Assembly: GCA_032164295.1 (NCBI GenBank)
Contig: JAJHTX010000008.1
Coordinates: forward strand, 1,302,001 to 1,366,000
Reading direction: 5' to 3'
DNA from: Inonotus obliquus
Taxonomy: Eukaryota; Basidiomycota; Agaricomycetes; Hymenochaetales; Hymenochaetaceae
DNA length: 64,000 nt
In this document: piece after piece, positions 1-9,736 of the stretch
Numbering within the stretch: position 1 is the stretch's first letter
How the letters are laid out: every line of letters starts with the position of its first letter
Program-made: the position numbers and the translations under genes
Notes under the pieces: generated by a model
Told to the model about the DNA's origin: nothing
What the model saw: the letters and a program-made list of their open reading frames with translations, nothing else
Databases searched by the model: none

Positions 1-720
1 GACTTTGATCCTTCAGACGTCCTCTTGGTCATGTCCGCATGGCAGCTCCCCTCCCTCCGACAACTTGTTCTTTGTGGACAAGCGGAGCTTAAAAGGGCTT
101 TCCACTTCTTCCGTGCGCACGGAGCGAAGCTGTCGACCTTGGAATTCGACTATGGGGGCGAATCCGATGCTGAGCCCGAGCCTGGGACCGAGCCTGTCCA
201 ACCCCCGGAACTTCCTGAACAGGGTCCTGAGATGCTATTCGCACATTGTCCAAACCTAACGGAACTCATTCTACAAGTACACTGGGCCGCCTCACAAGCT
301 CACCATGGACACCCAAAAATCGAGCGTATCGGTCTGCGTGGCTTACATCTCCCACACGTCAGCGTACATACAAGGAACCGTGGGGGTGGTCTCGCCCTCC
401 GACAGGAACATGACGCGGAACAACGTGCAATACTGCAAGGTCTTAAAACAGCGCTCCCCGTAATCGTTGACCGTAAACGGTTCCCAAACGTCAAGGTCGT
501 TCGCCTACTCGATTTCGACCAAACTCGATTCCGGAAGGTGCCCTGGCGTGCTTCGGGTGTCACATTTTGGGCATTCTGGGTGAGGCGGTTTGAACGGCTT
601 GGGATACGCTTGGAAGATCATGCGGGTGACGTTATTGAACTTATCTTCAGAGAGATGAATGTTCTCTTACCAGAGGACGAGCAGCCCATCGCCGAGGTAG
701 CTGATCCGATTGATGATTGA
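1..720 (+). CDS. F-box/LRR-like protein, 3' part (5' end outside the window)
   Basis: The reading frame is open from base 1 to the stop at 718-720 and starts upstream of the window, so only the C-terminal ~239 residues are visible. The text has the style of LRR regions in agaricomycete F-box proteins: a spaced 'CPNLTELIL' segment near residues 80-88, then 'HPKIERIGLRGLHL', and an acidic Pro/Glu-rich linker before it. No F-box is visible because the N-terminus is missing. Such proteins are presumed substrate adaptors of SCF ubiquitin ligases, but the substrate cannot be guessed. A near-identical second copy of the 3' 570 bases lies at about 2513-3090. The family call rests on pattern only. Confidence 0.5.
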   Translation, partial: DFDPSDVLLVMSAWQLPSLRQLVLCGQAELKRAFHFFRAHGAKLSTLEFDYGGESDAEPEPGTEPVQPPELPEQGPEMLFAHCPNLTELILQVHWAASQAHHGHPKIERIGLRGLHLPHVSVHTRNRGGGLALRQEHDAEQRAILQGLKTALPVIVDRKRFPNVKVVRLLDFDQTRFRKVPWRASGVTFWAFWVRRFERLGIRLEDHAGDVIELIFREMNVLLPEDEQPIAEVADPIDD

Positions 721-2512
721 CGAAGTTAGAGCTTCTTCTCTCGAATTTCTAATTTCCTTTGTCATTTTTCTTTCGTAGCTTCTTGGATGTGGCTTCTTTC
801 CATTCCGTTCATACCTTTTTCTTTTATTTCTTAATTATGATTCTGGATGGATGGACGGAAAAACGATGTCCTCGCCTCGCAACAGAATCTTATGTCTTAT
901 TCTAGTGATACCTTTCTTCTGTTTCGCCGTTTCACGTACTTGCTTTCGCTTACTGTCCTCTTCTACTCACGTTGCGCGTTTGACTTTTGCTTTCGTGGTT
1001 TTACTTGTTAGTCACTCGTTCGTGCATATACTATCCGTTCAGTCTGTAAAGTGTCGTCTTCGGAATATATGAATATAGATACAAGTTACATTTTTTAGGC
1101 ATCGACAGTACACATCAGTCGCGTAGAAGGTCAGAAAGATATACAAGAGTAGCGTTTGACGATTCTCTCAATTTTGAATATTGTGGCTTGGGTATCAAAG
1201 CGGGAAACAGAAAACGCATGATACTCGAGGTGGGTACTTAAATATCATAGCAGGACGGACGGAGACTCCTAGCAGGAGTCAAGAATCTGACCCGGACTTC
1301 GGCAACGTAGGGGTGCATGTATGTACACTCCAGGGCGAACCTGAAGGGAATCCTCAAACTCTGCTTTGCTCATTCCTTGATGCATAGTTGTTCTACATGT
1401 AATATTGCGAAGAGTCAGCTGAATGTCCAAATTGGGTGACATACATGGATCAGCATGTCTCGTGCTCAGCTTATCAATAATCATTCATCATCACATCATT
1501 TCTACTAAAGGCGGTTGCTGATAATTATGGCTTGCCACTCAACTGGGATCGAGATAAACGATCAGTCTTTAAAGGACCTGACTGGTCGTATCGGGCTGGA
1601 CTGGAAAAGCAAACTTGCTGCCTCCTGGGAGCAATAGCACTAGTAGGAGAGTCTATGGTGAGGACGGGTAGATGGGGAAAGACCACGACGTTTGGTGTCT
1701 TCCCTGCAACCTGTTCGTCCCGTTACTCGAAACATGATACGGTCGGTCACCAGACGCGTGCTAGAGGACAGCCGTGTACGAGTGAGACGACTACTGCTCA
1801 GCGAACTTGTATATTGTCAGTGGTCACATGGCTGCATTGCAGAGTCGCCACATTGCCGCATACGTTGGCGGTGGGTGTTACTTTGCTCCTTTCTTCTAGG
1901 GAATAAAATGGACCGCAAGTGGTCGGCCAGAAGTACAACGACCACTATTGCTTTCGACGAAATGCCCACCTATCACTTCATAAACACGTACACTTCACTA
2001 ACACCTAAGAGCCAATTACCAACAAGCGTTTATAACTACCTTCAAAGCAAGTCGTTCATATATACTCCCTCCTTTATCGCTCCACTCAACTTTTCTATTC
2101 TTGTCCAGCTCAAGGAGGGACAATTAGATGGGATCAATCTTCTGACCTCGAATGGCACAAAGTATCAACAAGTAATGTGTAACTCCTATTATTTAGCAAC
2201 AGATATTCATTTTGCCTAATAGGACATAATAATCGTTATTACGAAGCTGTAAGGACAAAGCGGAACGACGCTCTTCATGAACTTGTTTCCAAGGCCCTGG
2301 TAAGTTGGCTTACCTTCATTGTACATTTCTGTTGGAATAATACTTTGATGAAACCAAAGGCGAGAGTTGAGGCGGGAGAAAGCGTGCAACAGGACCTCTG
2401 AGTTGTCTATCAGATAATATTGATATATTCCTGGCGTAACTAGCTCTCAAGTATACATGTATGATGGTTAGTCACATGCTAAAATAAATATTATCTTAAA
2501 ATCCAAAAAAGA
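721..2512. other. Gene-poor interval
   Basis: AT-leaning sequence between the two F-box-like copies. One long open frame on the plus strand (1692-2219) shows no recognisable motif, no splice pattern and no paralogue in the window. I see no supported gene. Confidence 0.4.
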
Positions 2513-3090
2513 GGGCCGGGTCCTGTCCAACCCCCCGGAGCTTCCTGAACAGGGTCCTGAGATGCTATTCGCACATTGTCCAAACCTAACGGAACTCATT
2601 CTACAAGTACACTGGGCCGCCTCACAAGCTCACCATGGACACCCCAAAATCGAGCGTATCGGTCTGCGTGGCTTACATCTACCACACGTCAGCGTACATA
2701 CAAGGAACCGTGGGGGTGGTCTCGCCCTCCGACAGGAACATGACGCAGAACAACGTGCAATACTGCAAGGTCTTAAAACAGCACTCCCCGTAATCGTTGA
2801 CCGTAAACGGTTCCCAAACGTCAAGGTCGTTCGCCTACTCGATTTCGACCAAACTCGATTCCGGAAGGTGCCTTGGCGTGCTTCGGGTGTCACATTTTGG
2901 GCATTCTGGGTGAGGCGGTTTGAACGGCTTGGGATACGCTTGGAGGATCATGCGGGTGACGTTATTGAACTTATCTTCAGAGAGATGAATGTTCTTTTAC
3001 CAGAGGACGAGCAGCCCATCGCCGAGGTAGCTGATCCGATTGATGATTGACGAAGTTAGAGTTTCTTCTCTCGAATTTATGATTTCCTTA
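2513..3090 (+). pseudogene. Truncated duplicate of the F-box/LRR-like 3' end
   Basis: Nearly identical to about 185-757, including the end of the coding region and the first ~40 bases after the stop. About ten base substitutions separate the copies. A run of five C in the first copy is six C here (about 2532), which shifts the frame at the left end. From 2562 the frame is open to the stop at 3050 and would give 162 residues, but there is no start context or upstream domain. Homology stops abruptly on both sides. The right edge abuts a minus-strand F-box fragment. It is best read as a recent partial duplication, not a working gene. Confidence 0.75.
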
Positions 3091-3884
3091 CAGGGAAATG
3101 CAGAATACATAAGTAGCAAGATGTTTGATACTCGACAGGATATAATATCGACCACACGAAACACCTATAGGGCATGCGCAGCGCAACTACCGAAGGCAGC
3201 AGAAAATCGCTTATCAGTCCGTCTTCAAACTCTTCACACATTCTGTGCGGACAGGGGGGTAAGAAGTTCCAGTGACTGAGAAATGGCTCCAATCTTCTTT
3301 CGTAGGTCAACACAAAGGTATATGCCACCAACGATTTCAATATCGCGTATTCCACCGTGATCAGGACTTGGAGTGGGGAAGGACGTATTCCCCTATGGGA
3401 ATTGGCAATGATATAAAGAGTTAAATCCTGGAGGGCAGGAAGGCAGAGTGCTGGGTCAAATATGAATTGAACGTTCGCGGACATCTCGACTCTCGAGTTC
3501 GAGTCGAGTGAGTGTTTCGAGATTTAGCTTCCGGATTTTCTGTATGTGCTTATCTCTCATACGATCTTCAATGACATCCGGCAGCAGACGCGCCCAGGAT
3601 GGGTTGCTCTGGGCTTTCGCAGAATGCGAGTTTATTCTCGTACACATCGAATATACGTCGTCGAGCATCTGGTAGTCCTTGAACTCAATCGATTCATGCT
3701 GATCTCCAGCGTAGTATGCGCGACTGAAGAGTAGAGACTGAACAAGAAGGCGAAAGTCTCTGCGTCTTCTGAGTGTACGTTTAAATGCCTTGAGAGACTT
3801 CTTGTTTGAAAGGACGACGTCCTTGTATAGAAGCTTGTGTGACGCATCACGTAGGGCTCTATTCGATAGGCATGCGGCATTCAA
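3077..3884 (-). pseudogene. F-box-like N-terminal fragment, frameshifted
   Basis: The minus-strand frame from 3884 reads as the early part of an agaricomycete F-box protein ('LSNRALRDASHKLLYKDVV', then a basic 'KAFKRTLRRRRD' stretch). It runs into a stop at about 3456. The continuation ('FIFDPALCLPALQDLTLYI', LRR-like) is in another frame starting at about 3484. A single-base shift at about 3486-3492 (in the run coding 'ELESR') joins them; no credible intron lies there. The 3' end is cut near 3080, exactly where the duplicated block of the neighbouring gene ends, so the duplication breakpoint probably truncated it. Confidence 0.5.
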
Positions 3885-4782
3885 GGTTGGTTGGAGGACG
3901 GTTATTATGAAGAACTATGGCGTTTGATGGGATGCTCGTTCGTTGTCAAGTGCTTGGATGGTCAATGGGATGATATCGTACTGTAGGTGCGGTAGGCGCA
4001 CAGCGGGACTGCCGGACAGGTCGCTTTCCGATGTCGACACTTCGACACTGCGCATTCTTCCGTGAGCGAGAGGGTAGACATGGTGAACGGCGAGATGGCC
4101 GTTGTGGCTAAATGTTGAGTTGGACACTCAAGGATATATATATTGTCGCAGATAATGCCGCATGAATGGTGTGATCCATCAGCCGGTTTATGTTGGACCT
4201 CCATCGGAGAGTGAAATCTGCTGCCAATATTAGTATTATTCTTGCCCAATATATCACAGCATACCTTTCGAACTGGGCGAATAACTAATATCAATGTCAA
4301 GTCTTGTAGATGCAACAGTAGTAGCGTTGTCCAAGTACTGTCATTGTTCGAACGCCTCAGTAAAATTATTCTGTCCACTTACGCACCGAGCCCTCTGAAT
4401 GCTTCCTTGTAGAGGAAATAATGCACTGGGTTCTGTCCGGTCCAGAGCTCAGGGAAGTAGAAACTGAGAATTTTGCTCTTCTAAGAGTTAGCGCGACTTT
4501 TCCCCCCAAAAAGTAAGCACAGCCCTGTTATATTATAAGTACTGGAAAGTTCCGATCGTAAGAAAAGAGGATACGAGAAGGAAACACCGACGAGATGTCC
4601 CATTGCATGAAGAAACCTTACACCACAAAGAAAATTCCGGATCAGACTGTGAGTCGACACCACTGCCCGGAACACGATCAAGGTACCCTCCAGCTCATCC
4701 CAGGAGGCCCCTGGCCACTATAACGAACGACCAACCGAGCCCTTGCTCGCAATAAGGAAACCCCAAACAGCTACAAGTTGTA
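3885..4782. other. Interval 3' of membrane gene A; no certain gene
   Basis: Minus-strand frames here (for example 3962-4378) include an 'IGSRFHSPM' stretch that recurs, diverged, at 7031-7273 in duplication unit 2. That suggests a former exon shared by the two units, but no complete gene can be assembled and no family was recognised. Confidence 0.35.
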
Positions 4783-5977
4783 CTACAGCGTGTCAGGCCG
4801 ACCCGATGTACTCGCACTCGTTTGTGCAAGTCGTTCCGAGTACGGAGGAGGAAGCTCTTGAATATCAGAAGCATCCTGATGCTGAACGACACGTCTCGAA
4901 TTTAACAATATATCCTCTGACCGAGAAACCTGTTCATAGTCTTTTATCCCACTCGTAATTGGTGGTTGTCGGTCTATAATTGAACTTGGACGAAGCCAGG
5001 TATCCGGGACTATCGCCGGTTGAGGTTGGTAGGTATTGCGGCGGAGACGGCGGCGCAGGACGAAGCATGCGAGTCCGATGAGCAGACCAACAATGACGAT
5101 AGGAACGATGATCGCGACGTAATGAACCGGGTTCGAGCCGAAGCTTGGATCGTGTTGATCATTGCTTGTAGACCCAGAAGGCTGTGAGGATGGCCGTCCA
5201 TCTGGGTCTCCCGAGTTACGTGAGGTGGCGAGGATAGCACAGTCGGAGAGATTGGGGCCATCGGTAACGTAAAGTCTGGTGCTAGTCCCCCAGACTCCAT
5301 TCGCATCAAAAACGGACACTAGCAGCAATGTTGAACTAGCAGCTTTGAAATACAAAAGTAAATGCAGGCATACCTAAGAGCCGATTGTTAGGCAAAGCCT
5401 TACTTGGCCACGTCAAGACATCATCATCGTCATTCAGCGTTATATTGGTCAACGCTGCGTTCAATTCTGTGATCGAAACTGTGTACGGCTTTTGGCCTCC
5501 AGCAATTCGGAGTTCGAGTGGTTCGCACGTTTCAAGAACTGTGGACGTTGAAGCGTTCGCAGTTAGGTCTATCTTTGGTGGAGTCGGTGGCAGACAGCTC
5601 GTTCCAGAGGTGCCATCTTTTGGTACGCATATGAGACGATACCAGGACGACACAGGTATGAAGAAAACTGACCAGAGACTGTATGTAAATTGGATGTTGT
5701 TCCTCCCATCATTCCTCTACTATCAACAACCGTCAGAACAAGGCGGGACCCTTTGGGGGTGGTGAGGAAAAGTGAGCTACTAGGAGAAGAAGTCACACTC
5801 ACCACTCTCTTGATTGACCTGCCAGGTGAGATTTGTTCTGTCCGTCCCAATGTAACTGGTTGTTGGCACACCATCTACTTTCCATGCGACCATATAGTAT
5901 GGCGGCACTCCGAAGCTCGTGGTACCGACAATCATGACCTTGACCGTGCCGCATTCGCTCAAAGTCGGCTCAATCAT
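4783..5977 (-). CDS. Single-pass membrane protein A, two extracellular repeats and PPPY tail
   Basis: Exons are supported by splicing. From the 5' side: an exon ending at about 5799 ('GVPPYYMVAWKVDGVPTTSY'); a 19-nt GT-AG segment (5780-5798) that must be removed to keep frame; an exon ('LTVVDSRGMMGGT'); a 56-nt intron (5617-5672); an exon ('GGQKPYTVSITELN', 'NDDDDVLTWP'); a 31-nt intron (5343-5373); and the last exon. The two ectodomain repeats share a G-x-P-Y core and a D-x-x-G-x-x-G end, then comes one TM helix ('IIVPIVIVGLLIGLACFVL') with an RRRLRR stop-transfer. The tail contains 'ELPPPYSE', a PPxY motif that WW-domain ubiquitin ligases of the Rsp5 type bind. An upstream exon around 6105-6240 is likely but its start codon was not settled. 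The family is common in agaricomycetes; its function is unknown to me. Confidence 0.65.
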
Positions 5978-6536
5978 CTACACAATGGAATCACACTGCG
6001 AAAAAAAGGAGAAACCACCAGAACCACGTACATTTTCCCAACCCCAGAAAAAGGGCGCGTCCACGCGCGTCTCTTCCACAGTATTCATCCTTCGCTATGC
6101 AACAAAACTTTCAGTCGATGAAAGCGTCCTGACGTCTCTAATCGGCAGCGTTGGCCTAGGGTTGTAGCACAAGCTTAGTTCGAGTAGCTCTTTGAAGGAG
6201 GAAAGCGAAGCACAGCTATCGAAGACAGCGCCGAGATGTGATTAGGAACTGTTGTGCTGTTCCACGACATCAACATGTCTTGGCGGGCGAACACCGCCCT
6301 GGTAGATAGGCGATGACGCTCTGGAACTATCCGTCGTGCCAAGTGCTGTCTCAACAGGCGCGCACCATTGAGATCCCAATACTCGCAGGTGAGGCAGGCT
6401 TTGACAACATGCTGAAGTATACGAAAGTGTTCAGAGCAAGGTGTATTTGATTAGAGAATCATATTTGAATTCCCACACACTGAAAGCTATTACATAATTA
6501 GAAGTAAGTAACGATCTCAAGACGTGAAGCCGGATC
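5978..6536. other. Probable 5' exon and upstream region of gene A
   Basis: On the minus strand, 6105-6240 reads as a possible secreted N-terminal exon ('FDSCASLSSFKELLELS'). A possible intron lies at about 5978-6035 (GTACGT...GTAG). No signal peptide or start codon could be fixed. The matching part of unit 2 is at about 9000-9190. Confidence 0.35.
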
Positions 6537-6676
6537 ACTAATGGTATGCCTGTAGCTCGTTCCTGTGGTGTTAACCCCAAGTTCCCTTCCTTTGGGCTTA
6601 GGTTGATCACAAGTCTACTGCTCGGGAGACAAAGAATAGACGGGCTTCACAGCGCTACGTACAGTATATATTAGCG
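6537..6676 (-). pseudogene. Duplicated 3' fragment of a DUF6533 gene
   Basis: Matches 9756-9895, the last exon of the DUF6533 gene to the right, with substitutions and small indels. Only the C-terminal coding piece is present and it stops at the edge of the MITE. It shows that the duplication unit once extended into the neighbouring gene. Confidence 0.7.
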
Positions 6677-6694
6677 TTTTTTATTTTACTTTTA

Positions 6695-6885
6695 CAGGTG
6701 GGTACATTAAGTCTTCGGCACCCCCGTTTTAGGAAGGTAGATTTGCATGCTTTATATGGCAGTATAAGCGTCGGGTAGCCCTCGGCAAACTGGTCAAATC
6801 GGCAAAGACTTGGTTGCTTACTCAAAAAGGCACGCAAATCACCTTCCATATTTGGGGGGTGCCGAAGACTTAATGTACCCACCTG
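6695..6885. mobile_element. MITE, 191 bp, TA target duplication
   Basis: Both ends carry the inverted repeat starting CAGGTGGGTACATTAAGTCT, perfect for about 30 bp through the CGGCACCCCC motif. A looser inverted region continues inward (about 6729-6750 against 6824-6848). The element is flanked by TA at 6693-6694 and 6886-6887. Length, perfect TIRs and TA duplication fit a non-autonomous Tc1/mariner or pogo-type element. It has no coding capacity. It sits at the tail of a minus-strand retroelement remnant. Confidence 0.8.
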
Positions 6886-6887
6886 TA

Positions 6888-7027
6888 GTTTAAACGTATT
6901 TATTACGCGCGTCAGTAATTCTAGTTACAAGTGCGCAGTAGACATAGCTACGCGGTGAAAGGAACTCTAGGAGTGGTGGAGAAATAAACACAGGGAAATG
7001 GTGGTAGTGTGGTGCTCTAAAGCAAGG
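6888..7027 (-). mobile_element. Remnant of poly(A) retroelement (third copy, diverged)
   Basis: The reverse strand matches the 3' end of the elements at 9531-9684 and 54846-55487 through the landmarks 'ctttagagcacca', 'gcgcacttgtaactagaatt' and 'actgacgcgcgtaataaata'. It is more diverged than the other two, its poly(A) end is disrupted by the MITE, and no target duplication is visible. Confidence 0.7.
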
Positions 7028-7717
7028 GCCTTATGGGCGCGTATCCGGGGAGTTAGGGGAATATTTTAGCGTTGCATTGAATATCGTACATTCTAATAAA
7101 TTATAGATATTGACGGTTATTGCCCCACGACTACCGTGATCCGCAAGCCCAGCTGATATGTCGACTTTCATCGGAGAGTGAAATCTGCTGCCGATTTTCT
7201 TGCCCGCAGCATCACACTGGTCATGGTCAGCGAACACGGTTGTCCAAGTACACTTACCGTTTGGCCGTCCCACAAAAAGGAGTCTGTCTACTTATGCAAT
7301 GGACCCTCTGAATGCTTCCTCCTCATAGAGGATACTATGCACTGACTTCTATCTGATCCAGAGTTCGTGGAGTGGAAGTAGAAACCAACAACTTTGCTGT
7401 TTCTGCTCTATAAGTTAGCATGACTGTATAGAATTATTAAGAATAGTAAGCACCGTCCTGTTATATCATAAGTGCTGGAAAGTTCCAACCATAAGAAAAA
7501 GAGTATCGAGAAGGAAACACCGATGAAAACATCTTATTATATGAGGAAATCGTCCACCGCCAAGAAGGAAGAATAATCCTGGCCTATGAATTGACACCAA
7601 CAGTTCAACATGATTAAGATATCCCCAGGATACAAAGTGTCCACTTGGGTAAAGGACGATCGAACCAACCCACACCCGCAGTTATGATAAACCCGAAATC
7701 GCCCCAACACGGTCAGA
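7028..7717. other. Interval 3' of membrane gene B
   Basis: Duplicate of 4140-4782. A minus-strand frame at 7031-7273 repeats the 'GSRFHSPM' stretch seen in unit 1. No complete gene. Confidence 0.35.
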
Positions 7718-8915
7718 CTACAGTATGCCACTCCGAGTAAGAGTACTAGTACTCGCATTCGAACTCGTTTGCGCAACACGATCTCGATATGGGGGAGGAA
7801 GCTCTTGAATATCAGCCGCATCCTGATGCTGAACGACACGCTTCGGAGTCAGTAATATGTCCTCCGACCGAGAAAGCTGTTCATAGTCTTTTCTCCCACT
7901 CGTAATTGGTGGTTGTCGATCTATAATTGAACTTGGACCAAGCCAAGCATCCGGGACTGTCGCTGGTTGAGGTTGGTAAGTATTACGGCGACGGCGGCGG
8001 CGCAGGAAGAAGAATGCGAGTCCGATGAGCAGACCAACAATGATGATGGGTACGATGATCGCGACGTAATGAACTGGGTTCGAGCCAAAGCTTGAATCAT
8101 TACTTGAAGGCTGTGACGATGACTGGCCATCTGGGTTTCCTGAGTTACGTGAGGTGGCAAGGATAGGGCAGTCGGTGGTCTCGGGACCCTTGGTATTGTA
8201 GATCCCCGTGCTAGTCCCCCAGACTCCATTCGCATCGAAAACGGACACTAACAGCATTGTTGAACTAGCAGATTCGTATCAGAGTAGATGCGAACGTACA
8301 AAGAATTTGTTTGTTTGGATCAGCCTTACTTGGCCATGTTAGTATGTCATCATCGTCATTCAAAGTTATGTTGGTCACCGACACAGAGTTCAATTCTGTG
8401 ATCGAAACCGTGTAAGGTTTTTGGCCCCCAGTGACTCGGAGTTCGAGTGGTTCGCACGTTTCAAGAAACGAGGACGTTGAAACGTTCGCAGTTAGGTCTA
8501 TCTTTGGCGGAGTCGGTGGCAGACAGCTCGTCCCAGGGGTGCCATCTTTTGGTACGCATGTGAGACGATACCAGGGAAATACAGATACGAAAGAAACTCA
8601 CCAACGACGGTATATATATTTGGGTCCGTCCCTCCCATCATTCCTCGACTATCAACGACCGTCAGGATAAGGCGGGACCCTTTGAGGGCAGTGAGAAAAA
8701 GTGAGCTAGGAGAAGAAGTCACACTCACCACTCTCTTGATTAACCTGCCAGGTGAGATTTCCCTTGTCCATCCCAATGTAACTGGTTGTTGGTACACCAT
8801 TTACTTTCCACGCGATCATATAGTACGGCGGCACGCCGAGGCTCGTGGAACCGGGTGATTGCCCAACAACCACGACCTCGTGCGTACCACATTCGCTCAA
8901 AGTTGTCTCATTCAT
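7718..8915 (-). CDS. Single-pass membrane protein B, paralogue of A, possibly disabled
   Basis: Same architecture as gene A: a first repeat ('GVPPYYMIAWKVNGVPTTSY'), a second repeat, a TM helix ('IIVPIIIVGLLIGLAFFFL'), a basic stop-transfer and an 'ELPPPYRD' PPxY tail. The 19-nt GT-AG segment recurs identically at 8706-8724. The third intron keeps a GTACGT donor (about 8322), but the position of gene A's CAAAG acceptor reads GAAT. The only nearby AG gives a frameshift and early stop, so the ectodomain and TM exons cannot be joined as in A. It may be a pseudogene, or the TM exon may be used with another junction. An upstream exon around 9090-9180 ('SLSFDELLDPCAT') is likely. Confidence 0.5.
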
Positions 8916-9517
8916 CTATACAATGGAGTCAGACTGCGAAAAAAGGAGAAACAACCACCGGAACCACGTACGCCATTCTCCCATCCCCAGAAAAACGACG
9001 TATCTACACGCCTCTCTTCTACGGTACTCATTCCTTTCGAGAAAACTTTCAGTCAATGAAAGCGTCCTGACGTCACTATCGGCAGCGCTGGCCTAAGGTT
9101 GTTGCACAAGGGTCGAGTAGCTCGTCGAAGGAAAGCGAAGCATCGCTATCGAGGGCGGTGCCGGGATGTGAGAAGGAATCAACGTGCTGTGCGAGAATAT
9201 CATCGTGTCCTGACAGGCGAATAGCGCCCGGTGATTAGGCGACGCTTGAGTTTAACGCACTGGCTAATCCGTCGGGCAGCGGTGCCTCCACGGGACGCGT
9301 ACCATTTAGATTTCACCACTCGCAGGCAAGGTTAACTTAAACGACATCCTGGAAAGTCTGTCGTGGCTTGTTGATGGTCAACTGAAGTTACCACGGAGCT
9401 GATAACGTGGTGCAGTGATATAACGGAGAGGTTGAGAAGACCATGTACATATTTGTTATTAGAGAATAAATTACATAATCATACTGCACTATCAGATTCA
9501 GCCTACATAGCATTGCA
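8916..9517. other. 5' exon region of gene B and spacer
   Basis: Contains the diverged copy of gene A's probable first exons (about 9000-9190) and an AT-rich spacer. No other gene seen. Confidence 0.35.
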
Positions 9518-9530
9518 ACGAGTGAAAGCT

Positions 9531-9684
9531 TAGTCCTTTCTTTAGAGCTCCATACTACTACCTTTTTCTCTGCTTTTCTTACTTTACCACTCTTAGAGTT
9601 CCCACCACCACGTAGATTTTGTCTGCCGCGCACTTGTAACTAGAATTACTGACGCGCGTAATAAATACATTTAAAAAAAAAAAA
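9531..9684 (+). mobile_element. 5'-truncated poly(A) retroelement, 154 bp, with 13-bp target duplication
   Basis: The insert ends in a pure A run (9673-9684). It is flanked by the direct repeat acgagtgaaagct at 9518-9530 and 9685-9697. The body matches 55331-55487 (the 3' end of the longer copy), so this is a 5'-truncated copy. A poly(A) tail, a variable-length target duplication and 5' truncation are the marks of target-primed reverse transcription by a LINE, or of a SINE or other sequence mobilised by one. Confidence 0.85.
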
Positions 9685-9736
9685 ACGAGTGAAAGCTATC
9701 TGATTTAATGATCGCAAGACTGAAGGTGGACATAAT

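Larger units (their letters stand above)
4140..6676. repeat. Tandem duplication, unit 1 (carries membrane gene A)
   Basis: This block matches about 7082-9895 in the same order: a short segment around 4195-4225 (with 'catcggagagtgaaatctgc'), a downstream segment around 4540-4620, membrane gene A, and at 6537-6676 a copy of the 3' end of the DUF6533 gene that ends at 9737. Divergence is moderate, with many substitutions and small indels. Unit 1's right edge is disrupted by the MITE at 6695 and the retroelement remnant at 6888. Confidence 0.75.

Noticed and set aside
1692..2219. 175-codon plus-strand open frame
   Set aside because: No motif, no paralogue, no start or splice context; its composition looks like chance in a spacer.
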